A stretch of 64,000 bases of DNA from Aphrocallistes beatrix (lineage: Eukaryota > Porifera > Hexactinellida > Sceptrulophora > Aphrocallistidae). The translations under genes were made by a program, and so were the position numbers. Within the stretch, counting starts at the first letter, position 1, and each line of letters starts with the position of its first letter. The notes under the pieces are model-generated. The model had not been told where the DNA came from. It saw nothing but the letters and a program-made list of their open reading frames with translations, and did not search any database. Where the stretch lies: positions 3,677,148 to 3,741,147 of the forward strand of contig OY725499.1 of the NCBI GenBank assembly GCA_963281255.1. The letters are read 5' to 3'. Shown piece after piece: positions 10,470 through 20,809 of the stretch.

Positions 10470-10625
10470 CAGTCAACTCCACTTAATCGGGACAAGTCTC
10501 CAGGAACGGAACGATTTCCATACATACGTAGAAGCTAATGCTAAATTTCATCGGTTAATTGGGAACTCCGCTTAATCGGGACAAAATGTCAGGGACCAAA
10601 GTGTCCCGATTAAGCAGAGTCACCT
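10470..10625. mobile_element. Pogo-like MITE
   Basis: The left end CAGTCAACTCCACTTAATC and the right end, as reverse complement CAGGTGACTCTGCTTAATC, are inverted repeats. An inner copy of the motif lies near 10560. The ends match the element at 50412-50600. Confidence 0.7.
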
Positions 10626-10955
10626 GTATGTACATAATAGTGGCTAATGCACACATTATGTATTGGTAAAGAGGTGTAGCGTAGGCTAGCTAGATACCAG
10701 GAGCTGGTAATTGACCTACTCTACTCTTTGGGGTAATTAAATGAACTCAATACTCTGTGACAGGTTCACATCCAATCTGCCCCTGACTCTCCTCAAGATT
10801 AGGACACTCTAGAATATCTGATCTGGTTGATGGCCAAATAATTCACAAATTACATATTCCGTGATGGATGGAGTTAACTGTCAGAATGGTTGCTTGAATA
10901 CTTAAACGTTTATATTAAGCAGGTCATGATTCTCAGGTCTTAAAACTGGTACATT

Positions 10956-11086
10956 AAAATGCCACTTTTACCTGGGGTCTTTTCTATTTATAGTCTGGAC
11001 CCCAAATTTATATGGCTTCCCCGCCCAAAATGGCCTAAACAGGAAATGACGCAACACATTCCTGATATAGGCGGGGTTAATATAAT
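10956..11086 (+). repeat. Dispersed repeat R1
   Basis: About 130 bp beginning near GCCACTTTTACCTGGGGT, nearly identical to 21617-21742. Shorter or diverged copies lie at 22935-23008 and, inverted, at 42585-42720. Confidence 0.75.
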
Positions 11087-11745
11087 TTTAACATCAAATT
11101 AACACAGTATGATACAGTACATAAGGTAATGTATGAATGTACCTCTGCAGCTAATGTTGTTTTGAGTGCGGGGGCACCGAAGAGAGTTGGTGTTTGCGTG
11201 AGAGGAGTCTTTCCAACTTTGACACAAGTTGTAAACAGATCCTTGTTTACACAACAATTTAACAACTTCGTTACATCTATCTGTAGCTTAATATTCTCCA
11301 AGTATGCATTCAGATCTGCTAATGGCTTAGTCTCTATCTTCGATTGCTAAACGGGAATACATATAAAACTATACAAATGCATTGTAATGACACTCTTACT
11401 GGCAATTCTATCAGAATTCTTTCTGCTTCACTGAAAAAGTATTAAATCACGATTGAGCATTATACAATCAAAGTGAAGACACCAAATAAGGATAATTCTA
11501 ATAACCAATCAAAAGCCTCAAATGGACGTATTATTAAAAATGAATACATGATAGATATTATTCTAAAAATGGAAAAAATACACAAAAAGAAAATTGACGT
11601 GGATGAACAAACTTGAATACAGAATAAGAAGCCAAGCATTTAGCATATATTGGCATCATTCATATAGCCTCATTAATAGCTATACCCATTATAAGTCAAC
11701 TGTGAGTCGATGAAGCTTCGAAAACTCGTGTACATAGCTGTTAAG

Positions 11746-11753
11746 TATAAAAG
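11746..11753 (+). promoter_or_regulatory. TATA box
   Basis: TATAAAAG, 42 bp before the start codon at 11795. A five-codon upstream frame begins at ATG 11765. Confidence 0.5.
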
Positions 11754-11794
11754 CAGGCTTCAAGATGGGCTTAAAGAGTTAATATCGTTAAGTA

Positions 11795-12256
11795 ATGGGT
11801 TGCTGTAGAAATCTGTGTAAAATGTGCTACAAAAGGAATCGTAGCTTCATCCTATGTATGTGCATGTTTCTATTCATCATTGGGGTGGTGGTGGTAGCAG
11901 TTGTACTAATCGCAGGCATCCTGACTATCGTTAAAATAGTTCAATTGGTAAACGAAGCTAAAAAAGATGACCAAGTTATCACGAGAGAGGAATTAATCAA
12001 AAATTTCAACCAAGATTGGATGATTATGACAGCTTTCTTTGCTGTTCTGATAGTTATCGCGTTAATTTACCTATGCATGCATCTATCTTGTATCTGTGAC
12101 GTCATTAAGAAGAATCGGAGTATCGACAAGATGAAGAAGGCTGAGCTCGCGGAAGGCACTGAGAGGACTCCTCTTGTGAAGAAAAAAGGCAAACTGATTG
12201 TTGGGAAGGACAAAGGAGTGATTGACATGGACCATTCCAGAGAAGATTTTTACTGA
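11795..12256 (+). CDS. Two-span membrane protein with lysosome-type dileucine motif (153 aa)
   Basis: The N-terminus begins MGCC with five cysteines in the first dozen residues, suggesting lipid modification. Membrane segments lie at about 19-50 and 76-100, with a short charged loop between them. The cytoplasmic tail of about 50 residues is basic and contains ERTPLV, close to the acidic dileucine sorting signals (ExxxL[LI]) that recruit clathrin adaptors. No cysteine-bearing ectodomain is present, so it is not family A. Single copy in this window. The protein family is not recognised. Confidence 0.7.
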   Translation: MGCCRNLCKMCYKRNRSFILCMCMFLFIIGVVVVAVVLIAGILTIVKIVQLVNEAKKDDQVITREELIKNFNQDWMIMTAFFAVLIVIALIYLCMHLSCICDVIKKNRSIDKMKKAELAEGTERTPLVKKKGKLIVGKDKGVIDMDHSREDFY

Positions 12257-12628
12257 ATATATATCCAACTAATTATTCAAAAACTAACTTATATTTTTAT
12301 TTGAAATATTTATATTTTATTCATTGTAACCTTAATTATGATTAGAATCAATAGAGAATTAAAAGTACAAGTGCACTAGCAACTAGCGAACACTATGGTT
12401 CTCTAAACGTAAAGAACTGAGTAAGAATAGCAATGGCATCTTGCTTGCTTTAAATAAACCACTACTCCATCTAGTTTATTTAGATTAGCAAGCACTATAC
12501 CACTTTGAGAGGAAAAAATATTTTGACCACTAATTTTCCGAATCAGTTTTATGCAAAATTGGACCAAATCTAACTTATTGCATAATTTCCAATGACTAAT
12601 CATAATTTTCTAATGGATATATGCACTT

Positions 12629-13319
12629 CCCGGGGTAGCAGCTCAGAATATACCCCCATTAGAATATACCCGGGTATATTATGGGCTAGGCAGATTATAC
12701 CTTTCTTTTAATTTTCTTTTGTTGAGCTCTGTCCAGGGGCAAATCAAGGATTATTAAAGAGGGCGAACCGTGGTATTAAGATTATTCTTAGCTAAGACTT
12801 GACTAATGCACTTTCTCTTTGAGTGGAGGATGGAGACCCTGGATATCATCCCACTCCTGGGTCCGTCCCTGCTGTCTATCTATAAATGTCATGATAATAT
12901 TAGGAGTAGATGCCATCACTCTTATTCTCTGAGGCAATGTTCCAATTTATAAGGCAGTCTGTAACTCCTACAACAAAATGTTAACATAGATACCCCAAAC
13001 AGGGCCGTCGGAAGCTCAGAAAAAGTGGTAAGGCCATCGTTGCTGTGTTAATCAAATGTGGTAAGGCTCATCCTGAGTCATCCACATCATCGTCCATAGA
13101 ACTAAGACAGTTTATAAAAAAAGTGGTAAGGCCATGCCCTTACCAGCCGCACCACTTCCTACGGCCATGCCAAAAGATCCACATTCATTTGATATTACGA
13201 AGACAGGGAGAATATTCTGGGCTAGCCCGCTTCATATTCGGGGGTATAATCTAGGCTAGGACAGAATATACCGGGGTATATTCGAGGACGGGGGTATAAT
13301 CTGGGCTGTTACACCGGGT
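12629..13319. mobile_element. Non-autonomous element with ~30-bp TIRs
   Basis: The left end CCCGGGGTAGCAGCTCAGA is mirrored by the right end, whose reverse complement begins CCCGGTGTAACAGCCCAGA. Both continue into a TATACCCCC block, and further ATACCCGGGTAT copies lie just inside. There is no coding capacity. A second element sits inside it. Confidence 0.65.
13001..13167. mobile_element. Nested MITE
   Basis: The outer ends GGGCCGTCGGAAG and CTTCCTACGGCC are inverted, with inner GTGGTAAGGCC/ccttaccag blocks. The GGCCGTAG-type ends also occur at 39468-39615. Confidence 0.55.
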
Positions 13320-13506
13320 TGCTTTATATATACATATAGGAATATGCAGGATACATAAATTATATATGTAATCTAAGGTTAACGTAGAAGTCCTATTCAA
13401 GCTAATACTGGTTTCCCAGTGAATATGATCATCTTTAAGATATTAAAGTATTGCTACCACACAAAAATTAGTTGAATGAAAATAAAACAAAAGCTAACAG
13501 AACACA

Positions 13507-13508
<2 letters not shown>

Positions 13509-13563
<55 letters not shown>
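13509..13563. repeat. (CA)n microsatellite
   Basis: An uninterrupted CA dinucleotide tract of about 27 units, 85 bp from the 3' end of the minus-strand gene. Confidence 0.95.
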
Positions 13564-13565
<2 letters not shown>

Positions 13566-13647
13566 TATTTTCAAGCCTCAGTATGGATAAATCCAAGAGA
13601 TTAGGAAAAAAAGTAAGAGCTGACCTAAAATTTCTCAAATTAAGTTC

Positions 13648-14160
13648 CTAGCAGTAATAATTTGAGACAAGAAGATCGTTCTCATTCCAGGTGACAACTC
13701 GTGTTGAGTTGGAGGGAGTAGTAGGCCTTCCTGAGTGTGTAGATGGATAATGGAAATTTCTCCCGAAGCTAACATCAGTGCTCTCTTCCCTATCCCTCCT
13801 CCATGCTCTGTTCCGATTGCCCCAGTATGGCTCTCTAAGCTTGTAAAGAACTGTGCAAGAATAGCAATGACATCCTACCACTGACAATACTAATAACATG
13901 ACACACACCATCATGTATACGGAATCCTTTGGAACCATACTGCCTTGTGACGTAGTTGCAAAGTAAGGGTTGGAGGGAGAGTATCTCTGAATATAATCAG
14001 CCATTCCTAATCCTGATATTATGACGCCACACACGAATCCGAATGGAAGAATGGCAGAGGGAACAAAAACACATAGTTTTATCAAAATCTCCTCAATTCG
14101 GAATTTATTTTTACAAATTCCCATTGAATCGACAATAATTTGAGTGAAGAAAATATCCAA
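13648..14160 (-). CDS. Two-span membrane protein of unknown family (170 aa)
   Basis: A hydrophilic stretch of about 25 residues is followed by membrane segments at about 28-52 and 80-103. Between them is a short polar loop rich in Tyr, Ser and Asn. The tail of about 65 residues is arginine-rich, then Ser/Thr/Pro-rich, and ends NENDLLVSNYYC, which contains a leucine pair with nearby acids but not a strict ExxxLL. The frame is intact from ATG 14160. A fragment of the second membrane region is duplicated near 12400. Function unknown. Confidence 0.65.
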   Translation of the reverse strand: MDIFFTQIIVDSMGICKNKFRIEEILIKLCVFVPSAILPFGFVCGVIISGLGMADYIQRYSPSNPYFATTSQGSMVPKDSVYMMVCVMLLVLSVVGCHCYSCTVLYKLREPYWGNRNRAWRRDREESTDVSFGRNFHYPSTHSGRPTTPSNSTRVVTWNENDLLVSNYYC

Positions 14161-14924
14161 AAAGTTTAAAACTTAGACTTTGAAAAAAATGGATGAATAC
14201 CTATAGAAAATTCAGAGATATTGCAAGTGATTGAAAATACTTGAATAAAAAAATATATATAGTGTCAATGAGTTTAGCCTATCGGGTATTACCAATGAAC
14301 TTATTACATAGATGCGTACAAAAAGGTAATTTACCACCTGCAACCCATCAAATCTAAATATATCTAAAGGTGACTGATATAAGATAAGAAATTCTTACTT
14401 GATAACATCAGCACTCAATTACACTTATAATTGCTGTTAATTATAATGGTGTTAGCAGAATTCGATATCGTGTTACTCAACTCACTATGACATATGTGTA
14501 CTTAGAAGCTAGCTAGCAGTGAACTTAAATACTTGTAGCTTTGAGCTAACTTCTCAAATATTTAAGAATAGTATACATTTTTATACTATCAAGAATAGTA
14601 TAAAAATGGCAAATATTTAGTCCCCATTGTATTTGTTCCTTGTTCTTTTCAGCACCTGAATCAGGACTAATTGTGTTGTCTATTCTACATTTATAGATTT
14701 TACAAAAATAGCAGTAGGTACGTAGCCCATTCAATGCCACAATTCCAACCAATCGCAAGGATTTCATTTGTTGATGGCTCAGATTTCAAAGCGGAGTAGT
14801 TTAAATGAGGGAAATGTTCTGGGGCAAACTCCACCAGAAAAAATAGATACTTAGATATACTATACTGGGACACTAATACTTAATTCTGTCTCTTCCTGTG
14901 GGTGGAGTATGGTTGTAGTATATA
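14161..14924. other. Upstream spacer of the family B array
   Basis: This holds blocks that recur before later family B genes: ATATAGTGTCAATGAGTTTAG near 14258 (again at 18466), AGATACTTAGATATACTATA near 14846 (again near 17114, 18640 and 21760), and a CTGTCTCTTCCTGTGGG block near 14886 (again at 18843). No gene is visible. Confidence 0.6.
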
Positions 14925-15391
14925 CACTAACCGGACAAAAGTATTTGTACACTATATTATTCTCCACACAAATAGTACTAAATTGGCTTTTTCATGAAGG
15001 GAAAAGTATTCAAACTCTAAGAGCTATTAAGAGTCAGATTTAAGATTCGAAATATTCACATTCGAATTAGTAATAGTTGAAGATTTCTAATAAATTGCTC
15101 AACCCAATGAGTAAAATTATCAACCTGTGGTACAAGAGGTAGTACATCACCGTTATGAATAGTGATAAAAAGGGACATACGTGGCACAAAGTGGCAGTGA
15201 TTGATGATTTGAAAACATTGGGAATTAATGATTGATTAGAAATTTCCTGCAATAACTAATTCGAATGCGAAGATTTCGAATTTGAAACCCGGTTAGTTAT
15301 CACTTACCGTTTCTTCTTCATGAATAGACCCATTTCAGTATTAAATGCACTTGAGATAATGAAGTGTGCAAATACATTTGTCCGGGTAGTG
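14925..15391. mobile_element. Tc1/mariner-type MITE in the first family B upstream unit
   Basis: The left CACTAACCGGACAAAAGTAT and right ends (reverse complement CACTACCCGGACAAATGTAT) are inverted, flanked by TA on both sides. An internal inverted repeat (ATTCGAATTAG and CTAATTCGAAT) gives a foldback. The flanks join seamlessly when compared with the uninterrupted unit at 18845-18890, which shows a real insertion. Confidence 0.8.
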
Positions 15392-15469
15392 TAGCATCAC
15401 ACTGTGTAAAAGTCTTTCCTATGCAGCCTTGTAATTATCATAAAATTTTCTTATCACTACGTACGTATA

Positions 15470-16226
15470 CCGAGTGTTCAATAAGTTCGCGGAATATGAA
15501 GTTCAATGAGCAGGGTTAATGTAATTTAACCATTAGTAAAGCTATCAAATCAAAACTTGTATATGCAATTTCAACATTCTAACTTGCATACTTTTTATAT
15601 TATAGCCAATTTAGTCAAGTCATTTTCTCTTTTTTATTTTTCGATGGAAAATTTGAATAATAGGGATTTTCGAGCGATAATGTTTTACAACTATAAACGT
15701 GGATTAAACGCTGCGGAGTGTACTGCTGAGATGTTTTCTACTTTGGGGGAACTGGCACCAACCAAAACAACAGTTTACAAGTGGTACAGCCGATTTCGTT
15801 TGGGTTTTATGTGCCTGGACGATGAAGTTCGAACCGGACGCCCGATTACGACGGTCACTGATGAAAATATCGTCAAGGTGGAGGAACTGGTCAGAGAAGA
15901 CAGACAAATTACTATCCGTCAGTTAGTTCATGATGTGTCAGTATCATCGGGAACAATTGAAACAATCCTACACCAACACCTTGGTCTAAGAAGGGTTTGT
16001 TCCAAATTAGTCCCACATTTGCTAACTTTGGAACAAAAAAACCGTCGGATCCAATTTTGTCACTCCATGTTACTGAAGTACTCGGAAACAGATTCTCGGC
16101 GGCATTCAGAAGTAATAACAGGTGATGAAACATGGATTTACTTCTATGACATGCAAACGAAGCAGCAGAGATCGAAATGGATCTTTGAAGGTGAGGTACC
16201 GGACACAATTCCCAAACAATTCATGG
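15470..16226 (+). mobile_element. 3'-truncated mariner element
   Basis: Begins CCGAGTGTTCAATAAGTTCG after GTACGTATA. The 3' terminal repeat is missing: sequence returns near 16220 to the family B upstream unit (CATTACTCACTGA). The same unit is uninterrupted near 17360-17400. Confidence 0.75.
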
Positions 16227-16255
16227 CACATTACTCACTGAGTATGCGTAATTAA
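15644..16255 (+). pseudogene. Truncated mariner transposase
   Basis: From ATG 15644 about 190 residues match a mariner transposase: N-terminal helix-turn-helix region (TVYKWYSRF, RTGRP), linker, and the first catalytic aspartate in GDETWIYFYD. The other two catalytic acids are lost because the element is cut off near PDTIPK. The last dozen codons are host spacer sequence read by chance. It cannot transpose. Confidence 0.85.
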
Positions 16256-16285
16256 GAAGTTAATGGAATATATTAAAAGTAGTCC

Positions 16286-16334
16286 TATCTGGTCCTACTC
16301 AAGACCAGATAAGCAGATAAGGAGCATATATATG
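16286..16334 (+). promoter_or_regulatory. Family B1 core promoter: GATA-containing inverted repeat plus TATA box
   Basis: TATCTGGTC, an 8-nt spacer and GACCAGATA form a perfect 9-bp inverted repeat. It runs straight into AAGCAGATAAGG and a CATATATATG box at 16325-16334, 38 bp before the start codon. This gives one reverse and two forward GATA-type (AGATAA) sites. The block recurs before the four other B1 genes. Confidence 0.6.
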
Positions 16335-16371
16335 ATGTATCTGCTAATAATGAAATAATATTAAGATATAC

Positions 16372-16833
16372 ATGATGAACAATAGAAAAAGTAAAGACAA
16401 ATTGGGCTGCTTTTTATACTGTGGTTCTCTTTGTCTAGGGATCCCTTATATTGTTAATTTATCGACAGCGACTTTTTCACTCTCATTTTCACTTCCTTAT
16501 GTGCATAATTCCACACATAGTTATAGTCATGTAACTACAGTCGTAAGCAGCATTCTAACATCAATAAACATCACAATTTTTATGATGTTTATCTTGTGCC
16601 AGGCCAGTTATATTTCTTCCGCTCGAAAAAAACAGGCCGAAAAAAGTGCAGAAATTACGAGATTGGAGAGAATTATAAGTGGAAGACCACAACCAATACT
16701 AATCATACCACAGCATACTGACAATCAACCGCCGACCTATTCTGAAAATCAAGATGAACAAGGACGCCTGTTGACAAGAGACGCGCTGCCAAACTACCAA
16801 GCAACTGATACTGCATTCACAGCTAGTACTTAG
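16372..16833 (+). CDS. Family B1 membrane protein with PY and dileucine tail (153 aa)
   Basis: First and most complete member of the tandem family. Membrane segments are at about 12-40 and 54-77; the short loop between carries NST (a glycosylation site if luminal). A charged, helix-forming stretch at about 83-100 (QAEKSAEITRLERI) follows, then a tail with PPTY, EQGRLL and LPNY in that order. PPxY and LPxY are motifs bound by WW domains of NEDD4-family ubiquitin ligases. ExxxLL is the acidic dileucine signal for clathrin adaptors. I infer a ubiquitin- and endocytosis-regulated membrane protein or adaptor. A conserved promoter lies upstream, partly displaced by two transposons. Family not recognised. 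Confidence 0.75.
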   Translation: MMNNRKSKDKLGCFLYCGSLCLGIPYIVNLSTATFSLSFSLPYVHNSTHSYSHVTTVVSSILTSINITIFMMFILCQASYISSARKKQAEKSAEITRLERIISGRPQPILIIPQHTDNQPPTYSENQDEQGRLLTRDALPNYQATDTAFTAST

Positions 16834-17442
16834 TTGTAGTAACTAACTCAGAGAATAACGAGAACAACTCTTTTTTGAATGTGCATGTGTCTGTGTGTTA
16901 TGAACTCGATAAACTTTATACTATGATATCATGTCATATGCCATTATTACCCTACACGTATTGACTAAAGATGCGTGCAAGGAAGAATACTTGTCTTGTT
17001 AGAGAGTTTTATTAAACATTGATTGCGTAATGTTCTATACTGATAATTATAAAATAGTTCTTTAACTAAAAGTTTCTTGTCTAGCTATATGAAAAAAGGT
17101 ACACTAGAAAAATAGATACTTAGATTTACTATACTGGGCATGATCAATGAATTTACGTAATCGTATCATGCATTAGATAAACATCCCAGATAACAACAGC
17201 AAAATTCAAAAAGTCTGTATCTCTAAAACTCTGGAAAGAATGATCTGTATATTGGATCATAGTACAAGAAGTAACTTCCTGTGGGAGGAGTATAGGTGTG
17301 TCATATCACACTGTGTCATACACAAGCAAGCCCTTCATATGCAGCTTTCTAATTATCGTAAAATGTTCATACGTACGTATATATCACATTACTCACTGAT
17401 TATGCGTAACTAAGAAGTTATTGGGAATATTAAAAGTAGTCT

Positions 17443-17490
17443 TATCTGGTCTTACTCAAGACAGAAAATCAGATAAGGAGCATATATATG
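17443..17490 (+). promoter_or_regulatory. Family B1 core promoter, second arm decayed
   Basis: TATCTGGTC is present, but the mirror arm reads GACAGAAAATC, so the inverted repeat is broken here. AGATAAGG and the CATATATATG box at 17481-17490 remain. Confidence 0.55.
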
Positions 17491-17527
17491 TATCTACAAG
17501 CTATTAAATAATATTAAGATATACAAG

Positions 17528-17980
17528 ATGATTAATATAGAAAGTAAAAGAAACTATCTTTATTTTTCGCTCATTATTAATTTTGCATTGTTCCCTCCTG
17601 CTTTAGGTTTCATGGCATCACTTATGACATTGATAGTATTAACTCTAATAGTGCGGCCAAACGAAGATAGCATAAATTTGATAAGTTATAGCTCTTCATT
17701 AGTAAGCAGCACTCTAACAATAATAAACACCCTTGTAATTTTCGTGATTATCACGTATCAGGGCAAATATATTGACACTGCTCGAAATAAACAGACTGAA
17801 CAAAGTGCAGAAATTGAGAGATTGGAGAGAATAATAGATGCGAGACCACATCGTACCAACAATCAACCAGCGATCAATTCTGAAAATCCAAATGAACAAG
17901 AACGTCTGCTGATAAGGAACCGGACACCCAACTACCAAGCTACTATGGATGTTTCCTTAACAACTAGTAGCAGTAAATAA
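17528..17980 (+). CDS. Family B1 membrane protein (150 aa)
   Basis: Two membrane segments (about 13-40 and 55-78), then the conserved QTEQSAEIERLERI helix and a tail with EQERLL and PNYQA. The first PY motif of the paralogue at 16372 has become PAIN here, so only the dileucine and the terminal NY motif are left. The frame is intact, and it ends with a serine-rich tip. Promoter block at 17443. Confidence 0.75.
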   Translation: MINIESKRNYLYFSLIINFALFPPALGFMASLMTLIVLTLIVRPNEDSINLISYSSSLVSSTLTIINTLVIFVIITYQGKYIDTARNKQTEQSAEIERLERIIDARPHRTNNQPAINSENPNEQERLLIRNRTPNYQATMDVSLTTSSSK

Positions 17981-19031
17981 CTCAGACGAGTTAACGTGAA
18001 CAAGTTGTACTAGAAGAATAGCTACAGTTATGTATATGTATATATTAGTGTGTGTGTGGTTTAAACTGATAAACTTCGACTATGATGTCATATGCCATTA
18101 TTAACCTGTCGTATTAGCTAAAGATACTTAGGAATAATAGTCTTGTTACAGGTTTTATGGAGCACTGATTGGAAAGTTGATTTTAGTCTAGCTTAGCTTT
18201 CGCTGGTAGAGTTTCTATTTGGTGCTCTGTAAGAACTGATACTCTTGGTTTCTTAGGATTTACTACGAAAACCTCATTAAACGCGTTGTGTGGAATCCGC
18301 AACCGCCCATTCTCACTAACCTGAAGTTTTAGACTAATGTCCCACCTTCTCTACCTGTCTCCATTGCCTTGAGTTGAAATGAGGTGACTCATGTTGCTAT
18401 AGACAAAGCTAAAGCTCCACTTATCAAAATATTTTATTAAAATTATATATATGTATATATATATATAGTGTCAATGAGTTTAGCTTATTAGGTATTATCA
18501 ATGAACAGATTCATAGTTGTATACAAAAATAAGTAATACTATCTTATACCATAAACTTTTCTATATCCGAGAATACTTGATTTAATTTCATAAAATGATT
18601 CAATACTACAATATTTTTTAACATCCAAAACCTACTGTACTTAGATATACTATACTGGGATGATCAAGAGATTTGCAGAATTCATAACATGCATTTGATT
18701 CACATCTTAAAATAGAAACAAAAAAATAAAGTATGTATCTCTAAAACTTAGGAAGGAAGGAGTGCGTTCATGGTCAACCTGGTCTGTTATGTATCTTGGA
18801 TAACAGTCCCAATAGTATCTAAAGTACACTAAAAGTCAATGTCTGTCTCTTCCTGTGGGAGGAATATAGGTGTGGCATAGATCACACTGTTTCATAGCCA
18901 ATCAAGCCTTCCCTATGCAGCATTGTACGTAATAATCATAAAATGTTCATATCAGCGATATCACTACGCCTGATATATCACATTACTCACTGAGTATGTG
19001 TAACTAAGAATGGAATTATTAAAAGTAGTCT
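17981..19031. other. Family B spacer
   Basis: Copies of the B1 upstream blocks occupy about 18440-19030. The 18180-18430 part holds no recognised feature. This copy of the unit lacks the two transposons inserted at 14925-16226 and so serves as an empty-site control. Confidence 0.55.
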
Positions 19032-19080
19032 TATCTGGTCCTACTCAAGAACAGATAAGCAGACAAGGAGAATATATATG
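19032..19080 (+). promoter_or_regulatory. Family B1 core promoter
   Basis: TATCTGGTC, then AACAGATAAGCAGACAAGG and an AATATATATG box at 19071-19080. One forward GATA-type site is kept and the second is mutated (AGACAAGG). Confidence 0.55.
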
Positions 19081-19114
19081 TATCTGCTAACTATGAAATA
19101 ATATTAAGATATAC

Positions 19115-19549
19115 ATGATGATTAATATAGAAACTAAAAGAAAACTTTGCTATTTTTTAATCATTCTTCCTTGTGCATGGGTCCTGATTATGGTTGATGT
19201 TTCAACATCGTCGATAGCATTGGCAACTTCAAGTATGTTTCTGAATTCATCCACAGATTACTTTAGTACGTCAGCTTATATAACTTCTATTGTAAGCAGC
19301 AGTCTAACACTAATAAACATCCCAATTTTGATCACAGTTCCCTGGCTCCTGTCCTATTATGTTGACTCCGCTCGAAGAAAACAGGCTGAACAAAGTGCAG
19401 AAATTGAGAGATTGGAGAGAATTCTAAATGCAAGACCACATCCAGAACCAATCATACCACATCGTACTGACAATCAAACACCGATCCATCCTGAAAATCA
19501 AGATGAACAAGAACGCCTGCTGACAAGGAACCTGCAACCCAATGATTGA
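19115..19549 (+). CDS. Family B1 membrane protein, shortened tail (144 aa)
   Basis: Same plan as its neighbours: membrane segments at about 10-40 and 53-80, NSS sequon in the loop, helix QAEQSAEIERLERI, then EQERLL. The tail ends at QPND because a TGA follows. The sequence after the stop still encodes the family ending in frame (codons for a Thr-Ala-rich tip), so the last PY motif was lost by a recent nonsense change, and the tyrosine is already Asp. It is probably still a functional membrane protein with the dileucine signal only. Confidence 0.7.
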   Translation: MMINIETKRKLCYFLIILPCAWVLIMVDVSTSSIALATSSMFLNSSTDYFSTSAYITSIVSSSLTLINIPILITVPWLLSYYVDSARRKQAEQSAEIERLERILNARPHPEPIIPHRTDNQTPIHPENQDEQERLLTRNLQPND

Positions 19550-20059
19550 ACAGCTATTAATACTGCACTAGCAACTAGTGAACTAACTAACATAAATAGA
19601 CTATTTGAAGTGTAAATGCGGCGTATATAATATATGCTCTTGTACTTGTTGTTATATTTTTTGTGTTAATAACGAATAATACGTACGTACTCTTTTTCAA
19701 TAGATTTTTTTCTCGTCATCTAATAATTATACGGCAATGATTCGGTAAAGCGAATTCAAGTTAGTACTTGTTTCTGTTAATTCCAACCCTAGCATTTTAA
19801 CAAAATTGTCTCAGTCTTGTCTTAATTTCACACCTTTGGCGAATTCATCTCACGTAAACGAACGAATTTTTGAAAGATAATAGAAAAACTCAAATATTTA
19901 GTCCTTATTTTATTTGCTCTGGTATATATCACACTGTGCCATAGCCAAGCAAGTCCCTCCTATGCAGCCTTGTAAAATGTTCTAAATATACTTGTATATA
20001 TCACATTACTCACTGATTATGCGTAACTAAGAAGTTCATTGAATTATTAAAAGTAGTCC

Positions 20060-20108
20060 TATCTGGTCTTATTCAAGACCAGATAAGCAGATAAGGAGCA
20101 TATATATG
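20060..20108 (+). promoter_or_regulatory. Family B1 core promoter
   Basis: A perfect inverted repeat TATCTGGTC/GACCAGATA, then AAGCAGATAAGG and CATATATATG. Identical in layout to 16286-16334. Confidence 0.6.
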
Positions 20109-20142
20109 TATCTGCTAATTATGAAATAATATTAAGATATAC

Positions 20143-20508
20143 ATGCTGATTCATAGAGAAGGTGAAGGCAATTGTTGCCGCTTGTTATTCACTATTTGTT
20201 GTCCATCGATCCTTTTCATTGCTGGTTCTTCAGCGTCGTTGGTATCATTGACAATTTCAACTATTATCTTGGCAACATCGGCAGATAATAGTTTTGATGG
20301 TCCGTTTTATAATGGACCTGCAATTATAAGCAATATTCTAGGATTAATTATCCTTCCAATATTAGTCGCGGGTGTCTGGTACAAGGAGAAATATATTGCT
20401 ATCCTTCGAAAAGAGCAGGCTGAACAAAGTGCAGAAATTGCGAGATTGAAAATAAAAATAGATGCTCCACAGGCAGTACCAATCATGCCACAGCGTACTG
20501 ACAATTAA
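20143..20508 (+). pseudogene. Family B1 copy with premature stop before the tail
   Basis: The first 121 codons give two membrane segments and the QAEQSAEIARLKIKI helix. A TAA then stands where paralogues have Gln, just before the PATYSEN motif. A second TAA follows ten codons on, and the dileucine region is degenerate (GHLL). If translated, it would be a tail-less membrane protein unable to recruit the inferred WW-domain or clathrin partners. Its promoter is intact, so expression is possible. Pseudogene is the simpler reading. Confidence 0.7.
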
Positions 20509-20809
20509 CCAGCGACCTATTCTGAAAATCAAAATTAACAAGGACACCTGCTGACAAAGAAGCGAATGTTACAGATACCTTCTTCAAAACTAGCAGTAAC
20601 TAACCCAAATGAGTTAACGTAACAAACTTTACTGAGTTTGAATTACAAAATGTATGAATATTAGTGTGTGTATGTGTGTGTGTACAACTTAATAAACACT
20701 ATGATGCAAATGCCATTAGTACATATTGACTAGAGATGCGTGCAAGGAAGAATAATTCTCTTGTTAGATAGATTTATTGAACACTGATTGTGTAATTTTT
20801 AAGATTAAT

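Larger units (their letters stand above)
10005..11741. other. Intergenic with repeats
   Basis: It contains a pogo-like MITE and one copy of a dispersed 120-130-bp repeat (separate entries). A minus-strand frame of about 80 codons at 11077-11340 reads like protein in places (KLLNCCVNKDLFTTC) but has no start, promoter or recognised family. I see nothing else. Confidence 0.5.
12257..13647. other. Intergenic with nested repeats and a gene scrap
   Basis: At about 12395-12450 a short stretch resembles 13830-13880 inside the minus-strand gene that follows, including codons for CHCYS..VLY, so a fragment of that gene was copied here. A piece near 12455-12490 (TAAACCACTACTCCATCTAG) recurs inverted at 51453-51500. 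TIR elements and a microsatellite have separate entries. Confidence 0.5.

Noticed and set aside
11077-11301. 74-codon minus-strand frame that reads like protein
   Set aside because: No start context, promoter, membrane segment or family; next to a dispersed repeat. Could be a scrap of a transposon gene, but I cannot support it.
15067-15252. 61-codon minus-strand frame
   Set aside because: Lies inside the Tc1-type MITE and its foldback.
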